Shown one piece after another: positions 1 through 37,800 of a stretch of DNA of 64,000 nt. Numbering within the stretch: the first letter of the stretch is position 1; each line of letters opens with the position of its first letter. Both the position numbers and the translations under genes were made by a program. The stretch is from assembly GCF_040054535.1 (NCBI RefSeq), contig NC_090780.1, forward strand, positions 15,735,001 through 15,799,000. Direction: 5' to 3'. Origin of the DNA: Antennarius striatus (Eukaryota > Chordata > Actinopteri > Lophiiformes > Antennariidae). The notes under the pieces were generated by a model. That model saw only the letters and a list, made by a program, of their open reading frames with translations. It was not told the DNA's origin and made no database searches.

Positions 1-38
1 TTGGAGGAGGTGATCAAATTCAGCTTCTTAATAACATA
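1..38 (-). CDS. nek4: nek4 coding exon 2 (partial, runs off the left edge)
   Basis: On the minus strand a pyrimidine-rich acceptor (CTTTTTCAG) is followed by an open frame reading YVIKKLNLITSS, then the window ends. This continues exon 1 (682-768) in phase 0 and matches the beta-3 strand of NEK4 (family sequence YVIKKLNL), where the first Lys of the KK pair is the ATP-anchoring lysine. Only 12 complete codons are visible. The remainder of the kinase domain and the long NEK4 tail lie beyond position 1. Assignment rests on the joined exon 1-exon 2 reading. Confidence 0.85.
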
Positions 39-681
39 CTGAAAAAGAATAAAAAAGAGGAATAAAAAATTACTCTTCCTGAAATTGTGATTAACCAAAA
101 TAATATATCTATATTTGTGACCAACAGAAGATTCAGAAAACTGAAGCATATGAACTACCAAAGCGAAGTGCTGAGTGTTTTGGTTGGAAACAGTCAAAAA
201 ACACTAAAGTAGGAGATCTGTGTCTAAAATTGTGCTTAGTGCGAGAATTAAAGTGAAGATGATGTTTACCAACTATGATCACCTGACGATAGTTTAAGGT
301 AAAAAAAAAAATATTCTAGAGTCCCTCCAGTCTCAAATACTCAATGACCCCTTGATGGGCCCCTACAAGTAACAAACATATTGTTCCAAGCTTTATGTCG
401 TAATTAACACCAAAATAGCAAAGACATTACTTTGTAACTCGCGTTTTTATTTCGTAATGTTTTCTAGCGAAATTCTTGTGTTTACATTATTAGGTTGAGT
501 TAATAAAACTCAGCAGACTCTAAAAGAGGGCAGACATACGGAGGTCTTAGCCGACTTTAGCTAAGTTTAAGCTAGATGAAATCTTAGTCTCTGGAACAGC
601 AAGGCGACTGCTTAAACAAAAACGTTCCTCATTTCAATTAATGCAGGCTGTCGTTATTTATACATACATTTAACCGCTCAC

Positions 682-768
682 CTGCTTTTGGTCTGTTTTG
701 TGCTTAACCAAGTTCACTTCTCCATAGCTGCCTTTCCCAACGACCCTGATGAAAATGTAATTACTCAT
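682..768 (-). CDS. nek4: nek4 first coding exon (NIMA-related kinase 4 N-terminus)
   Basis: Reading leftward from an ATG at 768-766 gives 29 codons ending at a CAG|GTGAGC donor (exon ends at 682). The peptide begins MSNYIFIRVVGKGSYGEV and continues NLVKHKTDQKQ. It carries the glycine-rich ATP loop (VGKGSYGEV, residues 10-18). The NEK4 family start has the same layout: a very short leader, then LRVVGKGSYGEVTLVKH. NEK4 is a Ser/Thr kinase linked to microtubules, cilia and the DNA-damage response. The exon ends in phase 0 and joins the acceptor at 38. The gene points away from camk1. A different NEK paralogue is possible, but RVVGKGSYGEV followed by LVKH favours NEK4. Confidence 0.88.
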
Positions 769-1377
769 TTTTCTGCAAAGTGCTTCACATAAACCCTGAA
801 ACTTTACACGACATTCCGAACAAGATTATCATTTTTATGTCCTCGTTTATTCCAGCTGTATGAGCGAGACAATCTAATGAATCTGTCGACAAAAACTTTG
901 CATTGGTTTAGTGCAAAGGATGAGATTTACAAACGCAGGAAATTAGAAGAGCTCGGCAGTTTTCGTCACTAGGCAACTGACTGCACAGGACCAACGACGT
1001 AAAGAGTGTCCGACTGGACCAAAACTATCTCTCCGTTTATGAGAGAGCGCCACCCTGCGTTTATATGTAAGCACTGCAGCCTGACGCAGTTCGAACACCA
1101 ACTAAGAAGAATTACTACATGTCCTTCTTTTACATAAAATATTATGTCATTAACTTCATAGAATAAAAAAAAAATCAAATCCATTTCTAGCAGTTCTAAC
1201 AACCATTTCATTTTGCATCGTGTAAAAAAGCCACTTTAAAAACAAATCAGGTCATGAAAAAAAAGTTGTCCGCCATGGATAAGTTTAAATTAAAAGACAG
1301 CATTTAATCACCATTGATATTAAGCAACCATGGATACAATTGTGTATATTTAATACAAAATATATATTCTAATAACA
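769..1377. other. upstream region of nek4, no gene seen
   Basis: This should hold the 5' UTR and promoter of the minus-strand nek4. I see no CpG-rich core, no clear TATA box and no second exon. An 80-codon minus-strand open frame at 1211-969 lacks protein-like character and splice signals and is treated as chance. Confidence 0.4.
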
Positions 1378-1440
1378 TCCATCCATCCATCTATTCATCC
1401 ATCCACCTTCAGCCGCTTATCCGGAGCGGGGTCGTGGAGG
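1378..1440 (-). repeat. SINE 3'-tail fragment with (ATCC)n
   Basis: A CATCC/CATTC run is followed by CCGCTTATCCGGAGCGGGGTCGTGG. This is the tail end, in antisense, of the tRNA-derived SINE family found complete at 9330-9690. Only the last roughly 60 bp remain. Confidence 0.5.
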
Positions 1441-1716
1441 CAACAATTTCAGAAGAGATGCTCATACTTTCCATAAACTCCGCTTAAGGCTGTGCATTTC
1501 TGTCATGCCCGAATAAAGGTTAAGTATCTCATCATAACGTGAAATATTTTTTTGATACAATGGATTGTCATGTTATTACAAAATATTAAGGGCCACATGA
1601 AGGTATTTTCATATTTTGAGACAAACAAACTGATCATGTTACTTTATTTACTCAAAGTAAATCTTAAAATAGCATTTTAAAATTAAAAGTTTCACGCTAA
1701 GGCAATTATATTGCTT

Positions 1717-1757
1717 CATTCATTCGTTCGTTCGTTCGTTCGTTCGTTTATTCATTC
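1717..1757. repeat. (TTCG)n / (TTCA)n tetranucleotide repeat
   Basis: About six TTCG units are flanked by TTCA variants on both sides. This looks like a CpG-containing derivative of a TTCA microsatellite. Confidence 0.8.
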
Positions 1758-2025
1758 TTCAGGTGTATAATTCCAGTGGATACTGGAGTCTTAGTTTCAT
1801 CTCCCCTTATCGGGGTGATGCTACCCACCCATTACATATTAGATCAAGACCACACTTCGTTGGGTAACAGCGTGATCAAGCCAGAGTAATGCGTGGGCTA
1901 TGTTCCTGCCAATTTATCGTGTTTTTAATTCGTCGTCACAAATTAATTCAGTGGTAATTAAAGCAGGAAACGTGACAAATAACATGCCACTACTGTATTT
2001 TGATCAACCTGTAAGATCTAAGATA

Positions 2026-2361
<336 letters not shown>

Positions 2362-2363
2362 CA

Positions 2364-2657
2364 CTAAATAGAAAGCACTATCTTTGATCTATGGTCTTAC
2401 TCACACTGGCCTTCTCATCTTTCTATCTTATCCAGTTCCTGAGTGTAAAAAGTTTAAATTTGACCTTGACCTAGTTTTTTCAAGGTCAAGGTCATCATCT
2501 CATTTTCATCCCTTTTGCCGCCAAAATAATGTGCTTTTTGTCTCTATCTGCAACGGTTGCGAAGATATTTGGTGGACATACGAACGAACAAACAAACGAA
2601 CGGAGGAACACGTGAACACTGACAATTACAATACATCACCGTTTTGAAGTGGGATGT
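2364..2657 (-). repeat. unclassified dispersed repeat, copy 1 (inverted relative to 33549-33900)
   Basis: This segment is the reverse complement of a diverged copy in camk1 intron 6 (33549-33900). Shared landmarks, read on the minus strand, are TTACATCCC at the end, GTGATGTATTGTAATTGTCAGTGTTC, the GAAACAAAAAGCA/GCAACGGTTGC block, and ATAGATCAAAGATAG at the other end. It contains TGACCTTGACC (2461-2471) opposite GGTCAAGGTCA (2484-2494), an 11-bp inverted repeat. No coding capacity. Probably a MITE or SINE-like family that I cannot name. Confidence 0.75.
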
Positions 2658-2886
2658 AAAACCTAATTGCAGTGACAACATACGCAAGCACCAATAATGT
2701 TACAGGTGACAGATCACAAATTTACACTATTTTGCATAGTCATTGTAATAAACTTGTCCCAGAATTGATTACGATAGTATTCCTCTTCCTCGTTGACTGA
2801 GGAGGCCTCTGGAACTCTAATCCCAGTTAATTGAATGGTTACACGAGAGTTACAGTTACACGAGAGCGCTAGTTTTTGTATTTAGT

Positions 2887-3650
2887 ATTTAGATCAGTGG
2901 TTCTTAACCACGGTTCGATCGAACCCTAAGGGCTCGGTGAGTCGGTCACGAAAAACTGTGTACGTTCGACATATCGTGTCAATTCGTGATGACACGCCCC
3001 CCTTAGCCATCACTGGCTGCAGGTGATCACGCTACATCTATTAGCCTACCTGTGCTACATGGGATTTTGCGCACTCAGTCGATTTATGCCTATCATGATG
3101 GTACGTCATCTGATTGCTTACTTAATATTTTAATTCATGGTAACTATGTTGAGCAAAAAAAGAAAGTGGTTGGAATAATAAGTGCAACGTGGATTTACAT
3201 GTACTGTATAACGGAACGTGATGGGAGTCAGTGTTCTGCAGGATTTGCAATGTCAAGTTGAGTAACTCTAGTCTCGCACTGGCAAAAATAAAGGAACACT
3301 TCCTTAAGCTGCATGGAAAACAACAGAAACAGACTTTGCTCTGAAAATGACATTAGAGTAGCACTTGTCAAGGTGAAGCCACGCATATCTGAACTGGTCT
3401 CTCAATAACAACAGCAGAAGTCGCACTGATTTGCAGGTAGGTCATTTCATGTGAGTTCATGCACTGTCTTGGTTTTGTTCTTTGAAAAAGGTGACATTAA
3501 TGTACAATTCATTAAATACACTAGTAAAACATATACTAATGTCTTAAATTTGATTTTTTTTTTTTTAACTAAAGAAGGGTTCGGTGAGTGAGCATATGAA
3601 ACCGGCAGGGTTCTGCACCTCCAACAAGGTTAAGAACCACTGATTTGGAT
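2887..3650 (+). mobile_element. non-autonomous hAT transposon with transposase remnants
   Basis: The element (2895-3642) has perfect 15-bp terminal inverted repeats, CAGTGGTTCTTAACC and GGTTAAGAACCACTG. It is flanked by an 8-bp target duplication, ATTTAGAT (2887-2894) and ATTTGGAT (3643-3650), one mismatch. CAGTGGTTCT-type ends with 8-bp duplications are diagnostic of hAT. Inside, decayed reading frames recall a BED-finger N-terminus (KKKVVG...CITERDGSQCSAGF, about 3154-3250) and the C-terminus of a ZBED/hAT transposase (RVALVKVKPRISELVS, about 3356-3405). The catalytic middle is gone, so it cannot be autonomous. Confidence 0.9.
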
Positions 3651-3900
3651 AAAGATGGTAGTGTTATTCCATCGAAATGGTGTTTACAATCTCGAAGAGA
3701 TACAAAATCTTTGGAGTAAGTTCAAACCCAATAGGTCTACAGTTATCATCTGATCAATAAATCTGATCCAGATGAACAGAGTGGGCAATAATCCTTTTTT
3801 TAAACCACTGCAGAAGTTGCACACATACACTAACTCAAAATGCTAATGGCAGCATACGACCAATAGTGAAGTAGAACTGTCTACCTGTACGGGAAGCTCG

Positions 3901-3960
3901 GCCGCTGATTGGCCAGTTTGCAGCCCTGCCCTGGAGTGACGTCAGACGGAGCGTTGCCGT
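3901..3960 (+). promoter_or_regulatory. putative camk1 promoter: inverted CCAAT box and perfect CRE
   Basis: Just upstream of the candidate first exon lie ATTGG (3908-3912, an inverted CCAAT box) and the full palindromic cAMP-response element TGACGTCA (3937-3944). Two GTTGCC half-sites follow (near 3953 and 3964). The stretch is locally rich in G, C and CpG compared with the AT-rich surroundings. No TATA box is obvious. That these drive camk1 is inference from position. Confidence 0.55.
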
Positions 3961-4058
3961 TGAGGTTGCCAGGAACAGATTACGAGTGAGAGCGCTCTGA
4001 GTTTGTAGAGGTTTAGACGCGTTCTGGACACGGCAGCTGGGTCTTATTCACTTTACAG
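3960..4058 (+). other. camk1: probable camk1 noncoding exon 1 (5' UTR)
   Basis: A strong donor, CAG|GTAAGA, ends a candidate exon at 4058; the 5' limit is approximate. No ATG occurs in it. In the frame of the camk1 start codon there is a TGA at 3998-4000 and then an open stretch through 4058 and across 10388 to the ATG at 10416. So if this exon is used, 10416 is the first possible in-frame start. The CCAAT box and CRE lie immediately upstream. No transcript evidence is available here. Confidence 0.5.
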
Positions 4059-4631
4059 GTAAGAACGACTGCTGTCATATTGACATGACATTAACTTTAA
4101 AGTCTGACTCTTTCACGGAGGTTAGCTTGGTGTAGGAACGTGTTTTTCTTGCTAAAGTGTTTTTAAAAGATCGTCTTCAGGCAGCGTTTTTTCATTGAAT
4201 AACGGTGTCTAACTTTAAAAATTGCAGTTCTGTGGACTTTTTGTTGAGGATTACCTCGTAGCGCATTTAATAATTGTCAAACCATACATTTGTTTGGGCT
4301 TTACTTCAAGGGAAACTGCTGAAGACTAAGACATCGCTCAGTTATCCAGATGTACTATGAAGCATCAGAAGGAATGCTGTCACAGAAGCTGCCGCTTCGA
4401 TACTATCAGGGAATGTTTTCCACAAAAACTGTGTGAAGCGATTCACGTTCTGACAAGAGCAGTTAGTTTTAACAGCATGGCATGACACAAACACCAAGTG
4501 CTGAAAGAGCCCTAAATTATTATCTTTACAGCAGTTTTCAGCATAAATAAAACAGGATGTGTAATTTTTCACCGCTCAAATATCCTCACTCTCCTCCCTC
4601 TCTGTCTGTGTCTGTCTCCCTTTATTTCCAT

Positions 4632-4771
<140 letters not shown>

Positions 4772-5464
4772 CTCATCTCCGTTTCTGCGACGCTGCAAAG
4801 AGAAGTCTGCTTATCAATTAATGGGCTCACTTTGAGAGGAGATTTGTTGTGCGTCACCGGCACCGACTGACCAATCAGACAGCTGTTAGTAAGTCCGTTT
4901 GTCAGCCAATGGCTGCTGGGCGTTGATGAACGGGGCGCATGCAGTTTTGTTAAGCGGTTGACATCTGTTGAGAAAATGATGGTGCAGATTAGTCAGCACT
5001 GTCTTTTAATCCTTAAAATAGTTCCAGTGCATGGACACTAATAAACAGCCATCCACCAACTGTACCTTCTCTGTGTTTTTATATTTAAACATGTTGCCTT
5101 TGGCATTCAGGGAAAAGCCTTCGCCCACCACTGCATGACCCTATGAGTCATATTTATTTGTTACAGTAAAGTATGTCAATGGATTTTTTTTCCCCAATGG
5201 CTTCAGCAGCATATCCTCTCAGTTTTCAGATAATTTCCAGTAGACTATTTAAGATGTTAAGGTAAATAATGACAGTTGTGAGAATCAAGCTAGATACTGT
5301 AAATGCGCTGCTCAGAAAAGTGATCCATAATTGTGGAGTCCAATATGTGAGAGAGTTCACCCTTTCGGTCTCAGATCACGTCAGATTAACACTGAGAATG
5401 TTTTGATATATCAGAGACATCGCTGTGTCTTGATCTAACAAATTCCTGAAATGAAGCAGTCAAA

Positions 5465-5821
5465 TAGAATCATTCATTCATTTTCTGCCGCTTCATCCGC
5501 CATAGCGGGTCACGGGGAGCTGGAGCCTATCTCAGCTGGCATAGGGCGTGAGGCGGGGGGACACTCCAGGCACGACACCTGTGCACCGTGGAGCCACACA
5601 CAAGGACAGACAACCACGCACGCACACACTCACTCCTACGGGCAATTCGGAATCAATCCGGCCAATCAACCTAAAGCGCATGCTTTTGGAGGTGGGAGGA
5701 AGCCAGAAAACCCAGAGAGAACCCACACAGACACAGGGAGAGCATGCAAACTCTACACAGAGCGGGACTCGAACCCGGAACCGCTGTGTTGTGAGGCGAC
5801 AGCGATACCCACTAGGATCAT
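5465..5821 (-). mobile_element. tRNA-derived SINE, copy A
   Basis: The body (5474-5812) is an antisense copy of the SINE seen complete at 9330-9690. Read on the minus strand it has the B-box-like GGGTTCGAGTCCC, then the conserved CCTCCAAAAGCATGCGCTT block, and ends in AATGAATGAAT. The first bases of the tRNA-like head are altered. Flanks TAGAATCAT (5465-5473) and TAGGATCAT (5813-5821) match 8 of 9 and are probably the target duplication. Long plus-strand open frames here are shadows of the SINE. Confidence 0.85.
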
Positions 5822-8219
5822 GAAAGATTATTTTGCTCCTGACAAATCAATGAGATTGTGGTCCTTTGGCATGTATCTTTTCAAAACTTGACAACAGAAT
5901 TCACCAAAGTTTGGAATTGTTTGCAGTGTTATGAAATAGTAAGTACAGGAAGGCCAAAATCAATATTTGAGCATGTAAACAGGTTCATTCTTTTATTTGT
6001 TATCCACACCTATGTTGGGATTCAAGCAACAAAGTATATTTGCGCCTCACCTCTACAAAGTTAAGTTAATTAAGCTGCAGGTATGTGTGTTTATCACCTG
6101 TCTGTTCATATGTTTGATTCTGTGTGTGTAAGTGTTGTCAAAAAAAGTTTTTAAACCATTTAAGTCCTCACTTGAACTATTGTGTGTGTCATTTTGTCAC
6201 ATTTAACTGTGGCCATGTATATGTGTGTGTTTGTTTTGTCCACTGCAAAGCACAGGAATGGGAAACCAGTGAGTACAGTGACTCTTATCTGTATACCTTA
6301 AACTTGGGTGAATGCTGCATGTCACAAACAACTACTCAGGGAACGTGGTTATGGTATCATGCATCTCCCTTTGTTAAGCATCTTCAAACCTGTTCCTTCT
6401 TGGGTTGTGAGTAGTTACCCTTCACTCCCTAGTGAACAGTCAAGTCATCAGTGAATGTGGAGGGGCTGTTGTCGTTCTCATCCACTTTATGCATGTGTCT
6501 CTCCTCTCTACTTTCCCACATTCTTTAAAACTCGTCCCCATCTACCCCTGCGTGACGCAGACTAACCTTATCATACTGTTTACAGTATTTGCCTGATACA
6601 TCTTACTCAACTTTGACCTCAATGCTCGAAACGTGTTCCCCAAAAACTAATGTTAAGTCACCTAACGTAGAAGGAATATCCAGATGCTTGTGCTCTGACA
6701 AAACATGTGATTAAGAAGATTTAGGTGCATGCTGATATTTCCTGGATACACAATTGCTAACTGTTTTGATTGCTAAGAGATATATAAGCAACGGCAAGCA
6801 AAGGTTTATGCATATATATATATTTTAAATATCTGATGTTTAAATGACTAAAATTCACAATAACATTCATTCTCAACACATGCACTATCATACATCTCCA
6901 TATGAGCAAGGTGAGATGCTACAAACGTGCAGTATGTGAGAGGTGTTTTCACACTTCAAGGTCCTTCATTGTCTTGTGCTACTGCAGTTATTTATAGCCC
7001 AAAGGTTGGGCTGGCCCCGGAACAATTGAGAATTTTGTATTATTTTAGTACATTAAATATAATGATTACCAGTAATAATTCGTCTTTCATTTTGGACAGG
7101 TTATCATCTAGGCTACCGAAAATAATGACAAATCTGTATATTTAAACTCAAAGGAATGTTAAAGCTTTTGTAATGTTAGCTTTTAAGAGGGGAAGTCTAT
7201 GATTGTTTTGGATCGCAAACAGTTTGAAATAGAGGATGAGGACGTTTATCATATTTGAGCTTCTTGAATAATCGATCAATGTCGATTTGCATTAATGTCA
7301 TATTTCAGCACTAGAAACTCAACATACTCTCCTTGCAACAAGATACTTTAAAGCCTAAAGAATCTCAGCATATGAAAAATACACCCCACTATTTGAGCAA
7401 ACAGTCCTGTATTGTATTAGTTTCCATTTTCAGTTAGTACACATTGACTTACGCCAGATCAATTTTCAATGAAATGATTCAGGAAGGAAGAAAATCATTC
7501 TCGGTAATGCATTCTCAATTTCCACAGTAAGAGACCGGTGTAAGATGTACTCAGGAATAGAATTACAGTCTACTATGTATGTTTGTTTGTCCTCTACGCC
7601 AGTGATTAGACAGGAACAGAAGGCTTTACCAGGAAAGCCTTTGTACACAGTTGACTTCCTTTCCTCTCACTGCTTCCTCAAAGCACATTACTTTGCATGC
7701 TGCTTTTTCAGGCTTAATTTTGATATACTTCCTCTCACTTCATTTGCTTTCAGTAGCATGCAAATGCAGTGGAGGAAATGATGAAATGCTCAGATACCAA
7801 TTTAAATGGTCATATTGTTCAGGTTTGTACAGCCAGTTACAAGTTCTCATGAATTATGAACTGAAAATGGAGTAAGTTCTTGGGTACTAATATGATATTT
7901 AAAAACATACCTAGTTGTGTAGAAATAACGAGTTGTGCCGTATGCAGAGAACATGAAATAACATTACATCATTCTCACTGCTGTGTGAGATATATACATC
8001 TAATCCGTATCCATAAACCACAACCAGATGCTTTCATTTTTTTTAAAAATTGAACTTGACACTTAGCTGTCAGAGCTGCCAGAAAAAAAATCTTACCTTA
8101 GCTACCACCTGCCTTGAGACCTCAAAGCAATTAAAACTCTCAGATACCATAGCATCTCTTTTAGGTTTCCATGACAACAGGTATGAAGCCTACTTCTGAC
8201 ACTACTGCAGGTAGCAAGA

Positions 8220-8300
8220 CTGCCCGTGTGTGTGTTTGTACGAGTTTGTGTGTGCGTGCGTGTGTGCGTGCGCATGTACGCATTTGTTTGTGCGCATGCA
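8220..8300. repeat. degenerate (TG/CG)n tract
   Basis: An imperfect alternating purine-pyrimidine run built from GTGT, GCGT and GCAT units. It looks like an old TG microsatellite. Confidence 0.7.
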
Positions 8301-9316
8301 TGTATGCCTGAGATTATAACAGTGTCTTCACATTTGTCAGTCAATGTCACCCTTTCACATGATTGTAAGCGTTTAAATGTGCTGAATGTGAGATGATAGG
8401 ACGTGGTAAACCATGCTATTATATTGTCTTTAATGAAATGTGAATGTTGCATCATCTCGTTCAGACAGACGGTGAAGTTGCCAGGCAGGCAGTAGGAACA
8501 GAGAAGGAGTGAGGCACGCTGATATGAACAGGGCTATTTTAGTCCTCCAGGTCTTGAGTTATAGGAACTCACTGGGTTTAGATGATGATAACAGTGACAG
8601 CAGGTCTTCTGTGATCGCTCCCTGTGTTGAGTGCATGATGAAGAAAAACATCTGGAGGTGAACCTCCCCTGAGAAATACAACAAAATGAGAAAAATAATT
8701 GCCATGGTTTCTGTTTCTTACTGATATTTAGGTTAGAAATTTGCTGAAATGAACTCCCAATAATCGTACGTACGCAAGACATGCTTTTCTCCCCTTTCTC
8801 ACAATTTATAGTAAAAGAATTAAGAAGTTATTTAACGTTTATTTATTATATGCAATTTAACAACCTATTTAACAACATTTTAACGACAGGGATCTTTACC
8901 GTACTGCAGCTTGTTACCATAATCAACTTGAGTTGTTCAAACGCTTTCCATTGCTGCCGTTTGCTAGTTTAGTGACGTGGCTGAACTTTGGTTTACTGTG
9001 TACGCTGTAATAGGGGACAGAGTGTTGGTGTTGAGGGGGTGGGTGTTTTGAAAAGTGTGCATTATGGTCAGTGAACATGGGTTCTATAATCGCACTCTTG
9101 GGACATTCGTACTGACAGATGTCTAGCCTTTTATTTCTGATAATGAAAGATCTTTGGTTGACAGAGTTTGAAAAAAAATTTTTTGCTAAATTTTTGAGAG
9201 AAATTCCTCCAACAAACATTTCAAAAACAAAAGTATACCATTATGTTTCTGTTAGGTAGTAATTCTGATCAGCCCCAAATTTTTAGTCAGAAGGAAACAG
9301 GGGAAACCCTTCACTG

Positions 9317-9703
9317 TTTCTAGGACTATTCATTCATTCATTCATCTTCCAACCCACTTAATCCGCTAACGCAGGTCGCGGGGTAGCCAGTGCCTATCCT
9401 GGCAGTCTCAAGGCGTGAGGCAGGGCACACTCCAGGCACGACGCCAGTGTACCGCAGAACCACATAGAAACAAACAATCATTCACCCACACACTCACTCC
9501 TATGGTCAATTTGAGACCGGCCAATCAACCTGAAGCGCATGCTTTTGGAGGTGGGAGGAAGCTGGAGAACCCGGAGAGAACCCACGCAGACTCGGGGAGA
9601 GCATGCGAACTCCGCACAGAGAGGGACTCGAACCAGGGTCCGCCATGTTGTGAGGCAGCAGCGCTAACCACTGCGCCACCGTGCCGCCCATTTCTAGGAC
9701 TAT
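9317..9703 (-). mobile_element. tRNA-derived SINE, copy B (complete, 13-bp TSD)
   Basis: The best copy in the window. The element spans 9330-9690 and lies between exact 13-bp duplications TTTCTAGGACTAT (9317-9329 and 9691-9703). On the minus strand it starts GGGCGGCACGGTGGCGCAGT, with an A-box-like GTGGCGCAGTGGTTAGCGC, a B-box-like GGTTCGAGTCCC, the AAAAGCATGCGCTTCAGG core and an (ATGA)n tail. A tRNA-like polymerase III promoter plus a target duplication shows retroposition by LINE machinery. Confidence 0.93.
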
Positions 9704-10415
9704 ATCAATTTGAATTATGTAAGCTAGGTCAGCAGTTTTTTTGCAACTCCATCACAATGGTGATCCACTTTTTATTTTAAGCCGTACGTATTCTTTTACA
9801 GCAGCAATAATTTCAAGAGAGTTAAATTAGTTTAATTATTAATCTAGCAGATTCTGACTATTGACCTTTACCATTTGTGACATAGAATTTGTGTTGACTG
9901 AAGGTATTTAACTTTTTAAAACGTCAATATATATTGAAATACATCAGTCTGTGTCCAATCCATGTCAGAAAATATGGTTTGTATGTAAAATTGTGTTCAG
10001 GATGAAGTAGGATTTACACATTGAAATCTATGGTGCATTCTGTGATTAGCTGGCCTATACAACAAAAAATACCCACACAACGATAGGAGCAGGCTCTAAG
10101 AAGTTTTACAAATGTTACCTCTGTATGTACTAAAAATAAACCTGCTTTGCCTCACAACAGAGGATATACAGATACTTTTCCGTAGTATTGGTTTCTCATC
10201 ACAATCAGCAAACACCAAGAAATCTACTGATGTCAAGTCGTAACACTGAATGATTTCATGCTTTAACTCATAAAACCATGTAAGTACATGAGTGCAGCAT
10301 TGTATTTACTGCAGCTTTGAATCAGAAGTACAGTTGAAGTACTGGTATTAATCATTATGTGCCCAATATCCTCTTTTTCTTCACTAGTATTGTTCCTGAC
10401 CGTAATAACAAGAAG

Positions 10416-36655
<26,240 letters not shown>

Positions 36656-36870
36656 TCCCTCTCTCCATTCACTTACCTGTCTAATTAATCCCTGCAACTT
36701 TCCAATTTTAACCCCCTTGGTGGAACCAGCGGCGCCTTATTTCCCATATCTCATAAGGAATACCGCGTCATTCCAACATCTGGCCTGCAGGGGGAGCAAG
36801 TCTGGTCAGCCTGAGAGAAGAATAGAAAGGGATGAAAAGAGGAGGAGGTGGACTTGATGATAATGATGAA

Positions 36871-36929
<59 letters not shown>

Positions 36930-37800
36930 CATCGATGATTATGTGCCAGAGACGATCACTTACACAGAATGCGCTGATAACTTGGGATGTTTTAAAATGA
37001 AGGAAGGAAAACAGAAGGACAGAAAGTGAAACTCCACCAGCATGTCAGAGAGATTGTTTTGGCCGAAGTGGGACGGAGCTTACTGGAGACTGTTTTTACA
37101 TAATTCTACCTGTCTCTTTTTTGTTTTATTGTCTTGCATATTCTTCTGTTCTCTTTTTAACCTGTTGTAGTTTGGCTTTACAGAGAAAGTCTTCAAACAA
37201 ATTTGCATGATCAAGAGATTGGAAAGTCATAGCGCTTTTTGATATGCTGCCATATTTGACATGAAATTCAGTCAAATCTTGTAGTTTTATAGATATGCAT
37301 TCTATCTTAACGGCGTGCTTTTGGGGTAATCTATAAGAGAATAGTTCATGTGAGTATTATCGCATCTCTGTCACCTTCATCAAGGTGAGTTTTGAGTCAG
37401 GGTTAGGCTTTTTGAGAGAAATAAGATTTCTCCCCTTTGTATTTTTAACCCAGTAATCTCTTGAGCACAGGGATATATCTTTATATACGGTGCCTTTAGG
37501 ACAAACAGTGTGACGGGTTTATTTGTGGGTCGCTTCTGAAATGTTTCATCTCTTTCTGCAGCAAAGACTTTTGCTTTAACTTAAGATTTTGTGTGAATCA
37601 CTTTTCAGCTCAATTATGTATCAAACTTATGGTACGCATTGTACCATGTTATTATTGTTATATATAAAAACATCAGGATATAATAAAGTCAGTTCAGAGC
37701 AGGAAAAATTGATTACCTGTTTAATGGAACAGCATCGTCAGTCGTTGACTATTAGGAGCTGTAGGTCAAGTATCTAATTAATAAAATCGTTGGAACACTG
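36656..37800 (+). other. camk1: camk1 3' UTR (proximal polyA option)
   Basis: After the stop the sequence has a GAT array and AT-rich noncoding DNA. AATAAA hexamers occur at 37682-37687 and 37780-37785, so the transcript may end near 37.7-37.8 kb. A later AATAAA at 40704 is another option. The true end cannot be decided from sequence alone. Confidence 0.5.
36855..36938. repeat. (GAT)n trinucleotide repeat in camk1 3' UTR
   Basis: Pure (GAT)n from 36871 to 36929, with imperfect units on both sides (TGATAATGATGAA, CATCGATGAT). It lies about 200 bp past the camk1 stop. It translates as poly-Asp in an out-of-phase frame, which is not evidence of coding. Confidence 0.95.

Noticed and set aside
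5451..5891. 146-codon plus-strand frame
   Set aside because: It lies across an antisense SINE; similar frames occur over the other copies.
36832..37029. Acidic poly-Asp protein
   Set aside because: It is the GAT repeat in the camk1 3' UTR, out of phase with the last exon.
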